DNA from: Bacteroidota bacterium
Lineage (GTDB): Bacteria; Bacteroidota; Bacteroidia; Cytophagales; Spirosomataceae
Length of the DNA: 64,000 nt
Reading direction: 5' to 3'
Assembly (NCBI GenBank): GCA_020161355.1
Contig: JAIUOF010000005.1
Location: 124,001-188,000, forward strand
Positions 17,360 to 24,617 of the stretch are shown piece by piece (position 1 is the first letter of the stretch; the number at the start of each line of letters is the position of its first letter). A model generated the notes under the pieces. The model ran no database searches. It saw only the letters and a program-made list of their open reading frames with translations, and was not told the DNA's origin. A program made the position numbers and the translations under genes.

Positions 17360-18250
17360 TTAAAACAAAACCTTGCTTAAAGTCCTCAAACTAAGATATA
17401 TAATCAATAGGCCCACAGCAACCATGGCAGGTTTTCTCGGGATTTTATTGACCAGATATGCCCCTATAGGTGCGGAGATTACGCCGCCGATTATCAATCC
17501 TGCTATAACCTGCCAGCCGTTTATTCCTCCAAAAAGTAGAAAAGTGATACCACTCGCAAAAGAGACAGCAAACTCAGCAGCATTAACTGAGCCAATAGTA
17601 TATCTTGGATCGCGGCCACGGCCAATCAAAGTGGAAGTTACAATTGGTCCCCAGCCACCACCACCTACTGAGTCCATAAATCCGCCGAAAATGGCCAAAA
17701 GACTAAGTTGCTTGGTAGGTTTTTTGGGTGTTTTTTTTCTTAAAGCTTTGATTATGATTATGGTAGCCAGTACAATCATATAAAGTGCGATAAAGGGCTT
17801 GATTTTATTGCCATCAATGATGTCTGAAAGTAAATAACTACCAATAATGGCACCCAAAACGCCAGGAATAATTAGCATTTTTGCCAGTTTTTTATTGATG
17901 TTGCCAAACCTGTGATGTGAAATCGCTGAAGCCCCGGTTGTAAACATTTCAGCCACATGTACACCCATACTGCTCACTGCAGGCGGAACCCCAAAAGACA
18001 ATAAAAATGAAGTAGAGGTAGCTCCATAGCCCATGCCCAAAGTACCATCGACCAGCTGAGCGAATACTCCGATAATGAGAAAAATAAAAAAGTCGGAATT
18101 TAGACTATTGGTGATATTATTAACCGTAAATTTTCCGGAATAATTATAAATCAAAATAGAAAACAAAATCAACAGCAAAGTACCCGGGATTATATACCAT
18201 GCATAATGAGAATTGACTGATTTTGAAACACTTTGAATTTTGCTTTTCAT
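17360..18250 (-). CDS. TauE/SafE-family exporter (second copy)
   Basis: 296 aa with about eight TM helices. Family signatures: LVDGTLGMGYGATSTSFLLS near residue 65 and FMDSVGGGGWGPIVTSTLI in the second half. The charged C-terminal loop is short. It is larger than, and distinct from, the copy at 3372. Its promoter region contains a perfect palindrome shared with two other operons here, suggesting regulation by sulfur status. Substrate is unknown; sulfite, sulfonate and sulfoacetate exporters all fall in this family. Confidence 0.87.
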   Translation of the reverse strand: MKSKIQSVSKSVNSHYAWYIIPGTLLLILFSILIYNYSGKFTVNNITNSLNSDFFIFLIIGVFAQLVDGTLGMGYGATSTSFLLSFGVPPAVSSMGVHVAEMFTTGASAISHHRFGNINKKLAKMLIIPGVLGAIIGSYLLSDIIDGNKIKPFIALYMIVLATIIIIKALRKKTPKKPTKQLSLLAIFGGFMDSVGGGGWGPIVTSTLIGRGRDPRYTIGSVNAAEFAVSFASGITFLLFGGINGWQVIAGLIIGGVISAPIGAYLVNKIPRKPAMVAVGLLIIYLSLRTLSKVLF

Positions 18251-18273
18251 ATTTTTCGAAAAAAAAATTTCTG

Positions 18274-18281
18274 CAAATATA
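18274..18281 (-). promoter_or_regulatory. -7 box of the second TauE gene
   Basis: TATATTTG on the minus strand matches TAnnTTTG, 24 bases before the start codon. The shared palindrome lies 15 bases upstream, in the -33 region, so a bound regulator would compete with polymerase. Confidence 0.5.
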
Positions 18282-18295
18282 GCTAAAAAATATTA

Positions 18296-18316
18296 ACTCT
18301 ATAAAAATAGTAGAGT
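18296..18316 (-). promoter_or_regulatory. Shared palindromic operator, site A
   Basis: ACTCTA, 9-base spacer TAAAAATAG, TAGAGT: a perfect 6-bp dyad. The same core recurs at 22226 and 27333, each time upstream of a minus-strand gene and in the same orientation. Sites A and C are identical over more than 20 bases. Confidence 0.65.
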
Positions 18317-18330
18317 AATATTTTCTTTTT

Positions 18331-19470
18331 TTATATCCCTGATAATAATTCTCCGGCTTTCCTGAGCGTTTCGTCATCTTTTGCAAAGCAAAACCTCAAA
18401 ACTTTATCATCTGTTTTTTTGTGGTAAAATACTGAAACCGGAATTGAGGCTACTTTTATGGTTTCTGTAAGTTCACGGGCCAGCTCAACATCTGGTTTGT
18501 CTGTAATATTTCCGTAAAAAAGATTTTGAAAGAAGCTGCCTCTGCTTGGAACAAACTGGAATCTCGATGAGCTTAATCCTGAAAGAAATAAGTCACGTTT
18601 TTGCTGATAAAACTGAGGGATTTTCTCGTAGTTAGCTTTATCCTGCATGTACTCTGCCAAGGCATATTGGGCAGGAGTGAAAGTTGAGAAAGTAAGATAC
18701 TGATGAATTTTCCGGAATTCAATGCTTAGTTTTTCCGGTGCCAGGCAATAGCCAATTTTCCAGCCGGTGATATGGAAAGTTTTTCCAAATGAGCCACATA
18801 CAAAACTTTTCTCTCTTAGTATTTCTGATTTGCTTAACGATAAATGCGGGGCTCCATCAAAGATGATATGTTCATACACTTCGTCGCCTATCAAAAAAAT
18901 ATTCCTGTCTGAAATAATCTTTTCTAATCTTTGAAAGTCGAGGTCTGTTAATATTGTCCCACTAGGATTATGCGGTGTGTTTATGATGATAAGTTTGGTC
19001 TTTGGGCTTATCTTTGACTCAACCTCATCCCAGTTTACCGAGTAATCAGGATAGCTAAGACTTATATACACAGGCACTCCGCCATTAAGCTCAATAGCCG
19101 GTAGATACGAATCATATGCGGGTTCAAAGACTATGACTTCATCGCCAAAACTAACCGTGGCGGCAATAGCAGCAAAAATCGATTCAGTGGCTCCCGAGGT
19201 AACAGTGACCTCATGCTCAGGATTATATTGGCTTCCGTAAATCCTGTTTTGTTTTTCAGCTATAATTTCCCTTAAAATAGGAACTCCTGCCATAGGTGCA
19301 TACTGGTTGTAACCTTCTCTGGTATAGCGGGACAATAGCTCGGTAAGCCGTGAGTCAACCTCAAAGTTTGGAAACCCTTGTGATAAATTTATGGCACCAT
19401 GCTGATTTGCCAATGCCGACATGGTGGTAAAAATGGTAGTACCGAGGTCGGGTAATTTTGATTTGAACAT
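18331..19470 (-). CDS. PLP-dependent aminotransferase class I, methionine aminotransferase-like (YbdL type)
   Basis: 379 aa, fold type I. PLP contacts visible: NTPHNPSGT, GDEVYEHIIF (Asp and Tyr) and SFGKTFHITGWKIGY with the Schiff-base Lys. RFCFAKDDETL near the C terminus carries the carboxylate-binding Arg. Similarity is strongest to YbdL-type methionine aminotransferases that convert methionine to its 2-oxo acid in salvage. It starts 3 bases after the aldo/keto reductase stop, so the two are co-transcribed. Methionine as substrate would fit the sulfur-rich setting, but that is inference. Confidence 0.87.
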   Translation of the reverse strand: MFKSKLPDLGTTIFTTMSALANQHGAINLSQGFPNFEVDSRLTELLSRYTREGYNQYAPMAGVPILREIIAEKQNRIYGSQYNPEHEVTVTSGATESIFAAIAATVSFGDEVIVFEPAYDSYLPAIELNGGVPVYISLSYPDYSVNWDEVESKISPKTKLIIINTPHNPSGTILTDLDFQRLEKIISDRNIFLIGDEVYEHIIFDGAPHLSLSKSEILREKSFVCGSFGKTFHITGWKIGYCLAPEKLSIEFRKIHQYLTFSTFTPAQYALAEYMQDKANYEKIPQFYQQKRDLFLSGLSSSRFQFVPSRGSFFQNLFYGNITDKPDVELARELTETIKVASIPVSVFYHKKTDDKVLRFCFAKDDETLRKAGELLSGI

Positions 19471-19473
19471 ACT

Positions 19474-20340
19474 TTAATGCACCACCGATAACACTTTGTA
19501 CCAATCTTCATGACTCATTTTGACCTTGGTGGCCTCGGCTGCATTTTTGATTCTGTCAAGATTTAATGAACCAATGATGGGCAAGGCTCCCAGTTGAATC
19601 AACCAAGCTACTGCAAGCTGCTCAATATTAATATTTTGCTGTTGTGAAATTTCGTTCAGAATCTTCCTGACTTTAATTGCCTTTTCAGAGCCACCATTCA
19701 GGATTTCACCACCCGCTAATGGAGCCCATACCAGCGGTTTACTGTACATCTCTTTCATAAAGTCCAGCCTTCCGTCAAAAATGGCGTCCGGTTTGAGCAA
19801 ATTGAGCTCAAGATGGCTAGTCACAATGGGGATATTTAAAAATTTTGAAAGCAGTTTGTGCTGGCTTGTATTAAGATTTGCAATGCCAATGTGTTTGGCT
19901 TTTCCTGTGTGAACAATATATTCCAGGGTAGAGGCAATTTCTTCTAAATCAGTGATATAGTCAAGACCTTCCAGTAAAAAAATATCAATGTATTCTAAAT
20001 TCTGGGCAGCTAAAAATTTATCCAGACTCTGTAGAAGGAATGACCTGGAATTGTTAAAATAAGTCAGCCCATTGCTTTCATGTAAACCAAATTTGGCAAA
20101 CAACACCACTTCTTCACGTTTGATGCCCAGTTTTTTGATTTCATTAAAAAATATTTTTTGAGAATTTGAACTCACCTCATAATTTCCCAAATCAAAAGTA
20201 TTAATTCCCAGTTTGATACATTCATCAATCACATTTTCGGCAAGTTCATCTGTCAGGCCACTTTCATGCTCCCATCGCCAGAAACTGTAAATCGCTTTCG
20301 AAACTTTTGGTCCGCTATCACTTAAATATATTTTTTCCAT
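19474..20340 (-). CDS. Aldo/keto reductase family protein (YdhF-like)
   Basis: 288 aa TIM-barrel oxidoreductase. Catalytic Asp and Tyr are in NTFDLGNYE and Lys in LFAKFG. The usual catalytic His of the YIDxxLLH motif is replaced: the segment reads YIDIFLLEGLD, with Glu in that place. NADPH-binding end GSLNLDRIKNA is present. A -7 box TAAATTTG (20369-20376, minus strand) precedes it. It heads a two-gene unit with the aminotransferase. Physiological substrate unknown. Confidence 0.85.
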   Translation of the reverse strand: MEKIYLSDSGPKVSKAIYSFWRWEHESGLTDELAENVIDECIKLGINTFDLGNYEVSSNSQKIFFNEIKKLGIKREEVVLFAKFGLHESNGLTYFNNSRSFLLQSLDKFLAAQNLEYIDIFLLEGLDYITDLEEIASTLEYIVHTGKAKHIGIANLNTSQHKLLSKFLNIPIVTSHLELNLLKPDAIFDGRLDFMKEMYSKPLVWAPLAGGEILNGGSEKAIKVRKILNEISQQQNINIEQLAVAWLIQLGALPIIGSLNLDRIKNAAEATKVKMSHEDWYKVLSVVH

Positions 20341-20382
20341 TTTGATAATTTGTTATAAGTATTTTGTGCAAATTTATTAAGC

Positions 20383-21018
20383 TTAACGAGAAACGGAGGT
20401 TTTTTTATTTAATTCAAAATACTGCCAGTTTTGTTTTTGATTTTCAGCATATACCGCCACTGCCACTTCAAGAAAAGAAAAAGGCTTTTCAAATGTCAAA
20501 TCTACATAAGAATAGCATACTTCTGACTTTTTGTTCACTACAAAAATCCCCGGAAAAGGTCCGTCTTCCTGTATTCCCGGAATATACTGCCAGGGTTGAT
20601 AGTGTTCATTAAAAACGCCAAACTTTCCTGCAATTCTAAAATCATTGTCTTTGATAACTGAGAATTGAGGTTTTTGATCGTTTAAAAAATCAAAAATTTG
20701 TTCCTGGGCGGCATTGACTACCAAAAATGTTTCTCCTCCAAGTGCTTTTAACTCTTGTGCTGACTCGTTAAGTCTTGCCAAATGAGTGCGAGCGTATTCG
20801 TTCCAGCAGTTGGGCAAAAAGCTGAGTACTTTTATGCCTGACTTAAAATATCGTTCCGACATTCGTTTTTCCACAGATTTAAGATCGGAGGTTTTTATCA
20901 CTTCCATTTCAAAGTTCTGAACTTTTGCTCCTTTTTGAAGAGGGAAAATTCTAGAATTGTTTTTCTGAATCTTAATCTCTGTGTCCCAAAATGCAGGATC
21001 GAATACTTGCTCACTCAT
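20383..21018 (-). CDS. Peroxiredoxin-like thioredoxin-fold protein
   Basis: 211 aa. The first 50 residues are a variable leader; KVLSFLPNCWNEYARTHL resembles the peroxidatic-Cys region of AhpC/TSA proteins but with Asn-Cys-Trp at the active site. FSVIKDNDFRIAGKFGV and PGIFVVNKK are Prx-fold strands. Only one other Cys (SEVCYS) exists. It starts 6 bases after the 1-Cys peroxiredoxin gene. Activity may be weak or specialised; it could be a redox partner of that enzyme. Confidence 0.75.
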   Translation of the reverse strand: MSEQVFDPAFWDTEIKIQKNNSRIFPLQKGAKVQNFEMEVIKTSDLKSVEKRMSERYFKSGIKVLSFLPNCWNEYARTHLARLNESAQELKALGGETFLVVNAAQEQIFDFLNDQKPQFSVIKDNDFRIAGKFGVFNEHYQPWQYIPGIQEDGPFPGIFVVNKKSEVCYSYVDLTFEKPFSFLEVAVAVYAENQKQNWQYFELNKKTSVSR

Positions 21019-21024
21019 TGATTT

Positions 21025-21660
21025 TTAAAGGTTTGGCTGAGGTGTAACTCTCAGGTATGGTTTGATACTTTTATAACCTTTCGGAAATTTCTGATCGGCC
21101 TGCTCATTGCTTACGGCCGGCGTAATAATCACATCTTCACCGTTTTTCCAGTCGGCTGGAGTAGCAACCGAGTAGTTGGCTGTCAATTGTAAAGAGTCAA
21201 TTACTCTTAAAATCTCCTGAAAATTACGACCGGTTGATGCCGGATAAGTAAGGGTAAGATTTACTTTTTTATCAGGTCCGATGATGAATACTGATCTCAC
21301 AGTAGCTTTTTCTGAAGCATTAGGATGAATCATATCATACAATTCAGCCACTTTTCGTCCCTCATCGGCAATGATGGGGAAATTGAATTTTACATTATTA
21401 ACTTCCTCGATATCCGGTATCCAACGGTTATGAGAATCCAGATCATCCACCGATACGGCAATCACTTTAACATTCTTCTTTTCAAATTCACCCTTCAAGA
21501 GGGCAGTTTTGCCTAATTCGGTGGTACAAACCGGAGTAAAATCTGCCGGATGTGAAAACAACAAAGCCCATGAGTCGCCGATCCATTCATGAAAATTGAT
21601 GGTGCCCTGAGTAGTCTGAGCAGTGAAATCGGGTGCGATATCGCCTAATCTGAGTGACAT
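21025..21660 (-). CDS. 1-Cys peroxiredoxin (Prx6 family)
   Basis: 211 aa, normal for Prx6. Peroxidatic Cys45 is in HPADFTPVCTTELG and the extended Prx6 C-terminal domain (ADWKNGEDVIITPAVSNEQA, then GYKSIKPYLRVTPQ) is complete. It reduces hydrogen peroxide and organic hydroperoxides in the cytosol. It lies 17 bases downstream of the hydrolase gene and is probably controlled by the palindrome ahead of that gene. Confidence 0.93.
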   Translation of the reverse strand: MSLRLGDIAPDFTAQTTQGTINFHEWIGDSWALLFSHPADFTPVCTTELGKTALLKGEFEKKNVKVIAVSVDDLDSHNRWIPDIEEVNNVKFNFPIIADEGRKVAELYDMIHPNASEKATVRSVFIIGPDKKVNLTLTYPASTGRNFQEILRVIDSLQLTANYSVATPADWKNGEDVIITPAVSNEQADQKFPKGYKSIKPYLRVTPQPNL

Positions 21661-21677
21661 AATATGTTTTTTTTTGT

Positions 21678-22214
21678 TTATAAATTAAGTAATTCTTGCA
21701 ATAGCTTTTCTCCTTCTGGCCAGTCGCCAATGCCCGATTCGGAGTTAATATGCCCTTTTGGCCCCACATTGATGAGCTCAGCACCCCATTTTTCTGCTAA
21801 CTCACCCGCTCTTTCAATTTTGCAATAGGGATCATCGGTGCTGGCTACCAGATAGACTGGTATTTTAAACTTAAAGTCGGGTAGGGTAGTGAATTCATGT
21901 AGAAATGCAGCTTTGGCATTTTTTTCTACGTCGGGAGGTGCTACCAATAATGCCGACTTTACATTGTTAATCACATATTTGGCATACGTATGAGCAAATG
22001 ACAAAGCACCCAGGCTATGTGCAATTACAACGTATTCGCTTTCAGAATCTTTTATTTGTTCCAATATCGCTTTTGTCCAATACTTCTTTTCAGTATTGGT
22101 AAAGTCAGAGAGCATCAATCTCTCAGCATTTGAGGCATATTTCTTTTCCCACCGGCTTTGCCAATGGTTTTCATCAGATCCCTGATAGCCTGGAATGATT
22201 AAAAATTTATTCAT
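21678..22214 (-). CDS. RBBP9/YdeN-family serine hydrolase
   Basis: 178 aa alpha/beta hydrolase. Family opening IPGYQGSDENHWQSRWE is clear; nucleophile Ser67 lies in VIAHSLGALS, the acid in ASTDDPY and the His in GPKGHINSESG. First gene of a hydrolase - 1-Cys peroxiredoxin - redoxin unit. A shared palindrome and a -7 box precede it directly. Substrate unknown. Confidence 0.88.
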   Translation of the reverse strand: MNKFLIIPGYQGSDENHWQSRWEKKYASNAERLMLSDFTNTEKKYWTKAILEQIKDSESEYVVIAHSLGALSFAHTYAKYVINNVKSALLVAPPDVEKNAKAAFLHEFTTLPDFKFKIPVYLVASTDDPYCKIERAGELAEKWGAELINVGPKGHINSESGIGDWPEGEKLLQELLNL

Positions 22215-22225
22215 TAACTATATAG

Positions 22226-22242
22226 TCTATCGAAATAGTAGA
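22226..22242 (-). promoter_or_regulatory. Shared palindromic operator, site B
   Basis: TCTA, spacer TCGAAATAG, TAGA. It lies 12 bases before the hydrolase start and downstream of the -7 box, where a bound repressor would block initiation. Confidence 0.6.
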
Positions 22243-22251
22243 ATAATAACA

Positions 22252-22259
22252 CAAAAGTA
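22252..22259 (-). promoter_or_regulatory. -7 box of the hydrolase-peroxiredoxin operon
   Basis: TACTTTTG on the minus strand fits TAnnTTTG. Transcription would start near 22246, inside or next to site B. Confidence 0.45.
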
Positions 22260-22284
22260 TATAATTTAGTTTCAATACAAAATT

Positions 22285-22785
22285 TTATTTCAGAAAATTT
22301 GCCGTAACCAACAATTGCCCCAGGTGCCGGGTGCTGTGATCGGCAGCATGAAAAATCAAGCCGATATGAGTGGAAGGGATTCGCTTTCTTCCTACAAATC
22401 TAACCTCCGTTAAGGTTTCAGGTTTCGTGTTTTTTAGCTGAATTATTGATTTTTCTATTTGTAAATCAAATTCTTGCAAAAGTTTCTCAATAGTTATGGC
22501 AAAGTTTTCCACACCTTCATTTTTCAGGAAAAGGAGTTGTGTTTCGGTCAAAACTTCGCTTCTGGCATAAGTAAAAAGCCGGTCGAGTACCCCACTCAGG
22601 TGCTGTAAATGGAAACCCGCGGAGGCCATGCCTTTTGGTTTTTCCCATAGTTTTTGTTCAGGAAAATTTACCAAAATTTCCTTTAATTCCCGTTGAACCT
22701 GTAGCAAAGCGTGTGCTGCAGGTTGTAGTAAAGCAGGAACTTCAGGAACCGGACCAGTCTGCCAAATTTCCGCTAATGCACTCAT
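22285..22785 (-). CDS. DinB-family protein
   Basis: 166 aa four-helix bundle of the DinB/YfiT metal-binding superfamily. Metal-ligand histidines are in FHLQHLSGVLDR and in HAADHSTRHLGQLL. DinB proteins often act as nucleophile-dependent transferases using bacillithiol or other thiols, but this member has no assigned role. It overlaps the YeiH gene by 4 bases, so it is the last gene of a methyltransferase-YeiH-DinB operon. Confidence 0.85.
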   Translation of the reverse strand: MSALAEIWQTGPVPEVPALLQPAAHALLQVQRELKEILVNFPEQKLWEKPKGMASAGFHLQHLSGVLDRLFTYARSEVLTETQLLFLKNEGVENFAITIEKLLQEFDLQIEKSIIQLKNTKPETLTEVRFVGRKRIPSTHIGLIFHAADHSTRHLGQLLVTANFLK

Positions 22786-24041
22786 TTGAAAAGTATCAAT
22801 GCGATTATTAATGTGATGATGATATTGAATAATTGTGCAATGAGAAATGCATAGAGAGGTTTACGACCCTGATGCGAAAACAGATCAGAAAACCGGGTTT
22901 CGAGTCCAATACTGGTAAATGCCAGGGCAAACCATAAGCCTTGCAATGCTTTTAGCCCACCTTTTACACTATCGATAGTTTCTGATGAAATAAAAAATGA
23001 AAACAATACCGAAGCGGCAATAAAACCGATTACGAATTTAGGGAATCGCTCCCAAATAACCCCAAGGGTAGGTTTCGCTTCTTTCACTTCGGCGGATTGA
23101 TTTTTAGTGAATGTCCAGTAAACCGATATAGCAAAAGCGGCGATTCCCAACAATACATTTTGTGAGAATTTTACTATCGTGCTGATTTTCAGAGCCTCCT
23201 CGCCCACCATTGTGCCAGAGGCTATCACTGCTCCGGTGGTGTCAATGGTTCCACCCAGCCAGGCACCGGTTACTGTTTCTGATAAACCAAGGGTTTTTGC
23301 CAAAAAGGGCATAAAAATGATCATAGGAATGGCGGTAATCAAAACCAGGGAAATGACATACGATAGTTTTTTGGAGTCACCTTTAATGGCACCTGAAGTG
23401 GCAATGGCTGCTGAAACACCGAAAATGGAAACCGCACTTGATATCATAACAGCCAGCTCACGGTCAATTCCAAGTTTTTTAGATATCCAAAAGGCGAAAT
23501 ACCATACGGAAACTACTACCAGTAAAGCTTGAATTAATCCCAGGGAACCCGCTTTCAGGATATCTCCAAAAATTACGGAAGTACCCAAAATTACAAGTCC
23601 GATTTTAACATATAGCTCGGTCGAAAGTGAGTTTTTTAACCAATCGGGGACTTTGAAAAAATTGCTGATCAAAAGCCCGATAGTTAGACTGAAAATTACC
23701 GCCTCGAGGTTCCAGTTTTTCAGGAAGGCGTTTCCAGCCAGAATGAGGGCAGCCACCGTCAGCAAATAGACTACAGGGAAACCAAGAATGGTGTCCCTGA
23801 CTTTTTTTCCTAACGTAGCTGTGGACAGAATCGCGATGGCGTAAACCAGCAGGAAATTGAAAATTATTTTCAGAATATTTTCGCCATTTAAGACTTTTTC
23901 AGGCAAATCGGCGGCCGATTCCCAACCAAATGACGGCGAAGGTATTTTCAGGCCTGTGATCGCCAAAATGATAATCAGAAAGCCATAGACCACCACGGTC
24001 CAGTCTTCAGTTAAGGCAAAGTTTTTTTTATTTTCAGACAT
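22782..24041 (-). CDS. YeiH-family putative sulfate exporter (UPF0324)
   Basis: 419 aa with about ten TM helices. Family features: the repeated gly/ser-rich motifs VSIFGVSAAIATSGAIKGD and GAWLGGTIDTTGAVIASG. Named putative sulfate exporters on the basis of their cys-regulated relatives such as CuyZ/YeiH, which export sulfite-type anions. It follows the methyltransferase by 3 bases. With two TauE and two YeeE proteins in the window this is the fifth candidate sulfur-anion transporter. Confidence 0.88.
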   Translation of the reverse strand: MSENKKNFALTEDWTVVVYGFLIIILAITGLKIPSPSFGWESAADLPEKVLNGENILKIIFNFLLVYAIAILSTATLGKKVRDTILGFPVVYLLTVAALILAGNAFLKNWNLEAVIFSLTIGLLISNFFKVPDWLKNSLSTELYVKIGLVILGTSVIFGDILKAGSLGLIQALLVVVSVWYFAFWISKKLGIDRELAVMISSAVSIFGVSAAIATSGAIKGDSKKLSYVISLVLITAIPMIIFMPFLAKTLGLSETVTGAWLGGTIDTTGAVIASGTMVGEEALKISTIVKFSQNVLLGIAAFAISVYWTFTKNQSAEVKEAKPTLGVIWERFPKFVIGFIAASVLFSFFISSETIDSVKGGLKALQGLWFALAFTSIGLETRFSDLFSHQGRKPLYAFLIAQLFNIIITLIIALILFK

Positions 24042-24044
24042 GGT

Positions 24045-24497
24045 TTATAATAATTTGGGAAAAAACTTCCCGGTTTTCTTCTTGTAATCAGGGTATTGAG
24101 AATATTTTTCAATCAACTTTTCTTCTTCATATTGGGTTTTAAAATGGAATAGCAATGCTAAAATAAGTGAAACCAATATTTTGAACCAGCTTTCTCTGTA
24201 AATGGCAAATCCTAAAAAAGCGAAAATTAATCCTGAATAAATGGGATGCCTTACTAGTCGGTAGAATCCGGTTGTGATAAGTTCGCCCCCCACTTTTGGG
24301 GTAGGGTAGGCAGTCAGACTTTTGTCCAGATTAAATAAAGAGGTGAAAACTACAATAAGACCCAGAATAAATGCGGCCAGACCGGAATATTTGATGATAT
24401 ATGGCGAGGAATAGTGTGCTGAGACAGGTAAAAAGAATATTATAAACAGGAAAAATTGCATCCCAACCAGCCAATAGTCTTTTTTCTGAGGTGTCAT
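24045..24497 (-). CDS. Isoprenylcysteine carboxyl methyltransferase-like membrane protein
   Basis: 150 aa with four TM helices. The C-terminal SAM-binding signature of the ICMT/PEMT fold is complete: GFYRLVRHPIYSGLI and EEEKLIEKYSQYPDYKKKTG. Bacterial members methylate small hydrophobic compounds, often unidentified. First gene of the operon with YeiH and DinB. Confidence 0.87.
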   Translation of the reverse strand: MTPQKKDYWLVGMQFFLFIIFFLPVSAHYSSPYIIKYSGLAAFILGLIVVFTSLFNLDKSLTAYPTPKVGGELITTGFYRLVRHPIYSGLIFAFLGFAIYRESWFKILVSLILALLFHFKTQYEEEKLIEKYSQYPDYKKKTGKFFPKLL

Positions 24498-24512
24498 ATT
24501 TTGAAAATTTAT

Positions 24513-24527
24513 GTTAGCAAATCTAAC
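24513..24527 (-). promoter_or_regulatory. Promoter and small dyad of the methyltransferase-YeiH-DinB operon
   Basis: GTTAG-CAAAT-CTAAC is a 5-bp dyad, and read on the minus strand its centre gives TAGATTTG (24518-24525), a fitting -7 box. The start codon is about 20 bases downstream. No copy of the TCTA-N9-TAGA palindrome is seen here. Confidence 0.4.
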
Positions 24528-24617
24528 GTAATTTTTGTGTTAGCGAAAAGTGCTTAAATTAAAAGTTGTATGAAAATATCCAAAATGTAAGCTTTAGTTT
24601 TAACGTTGGTAAGGAAA

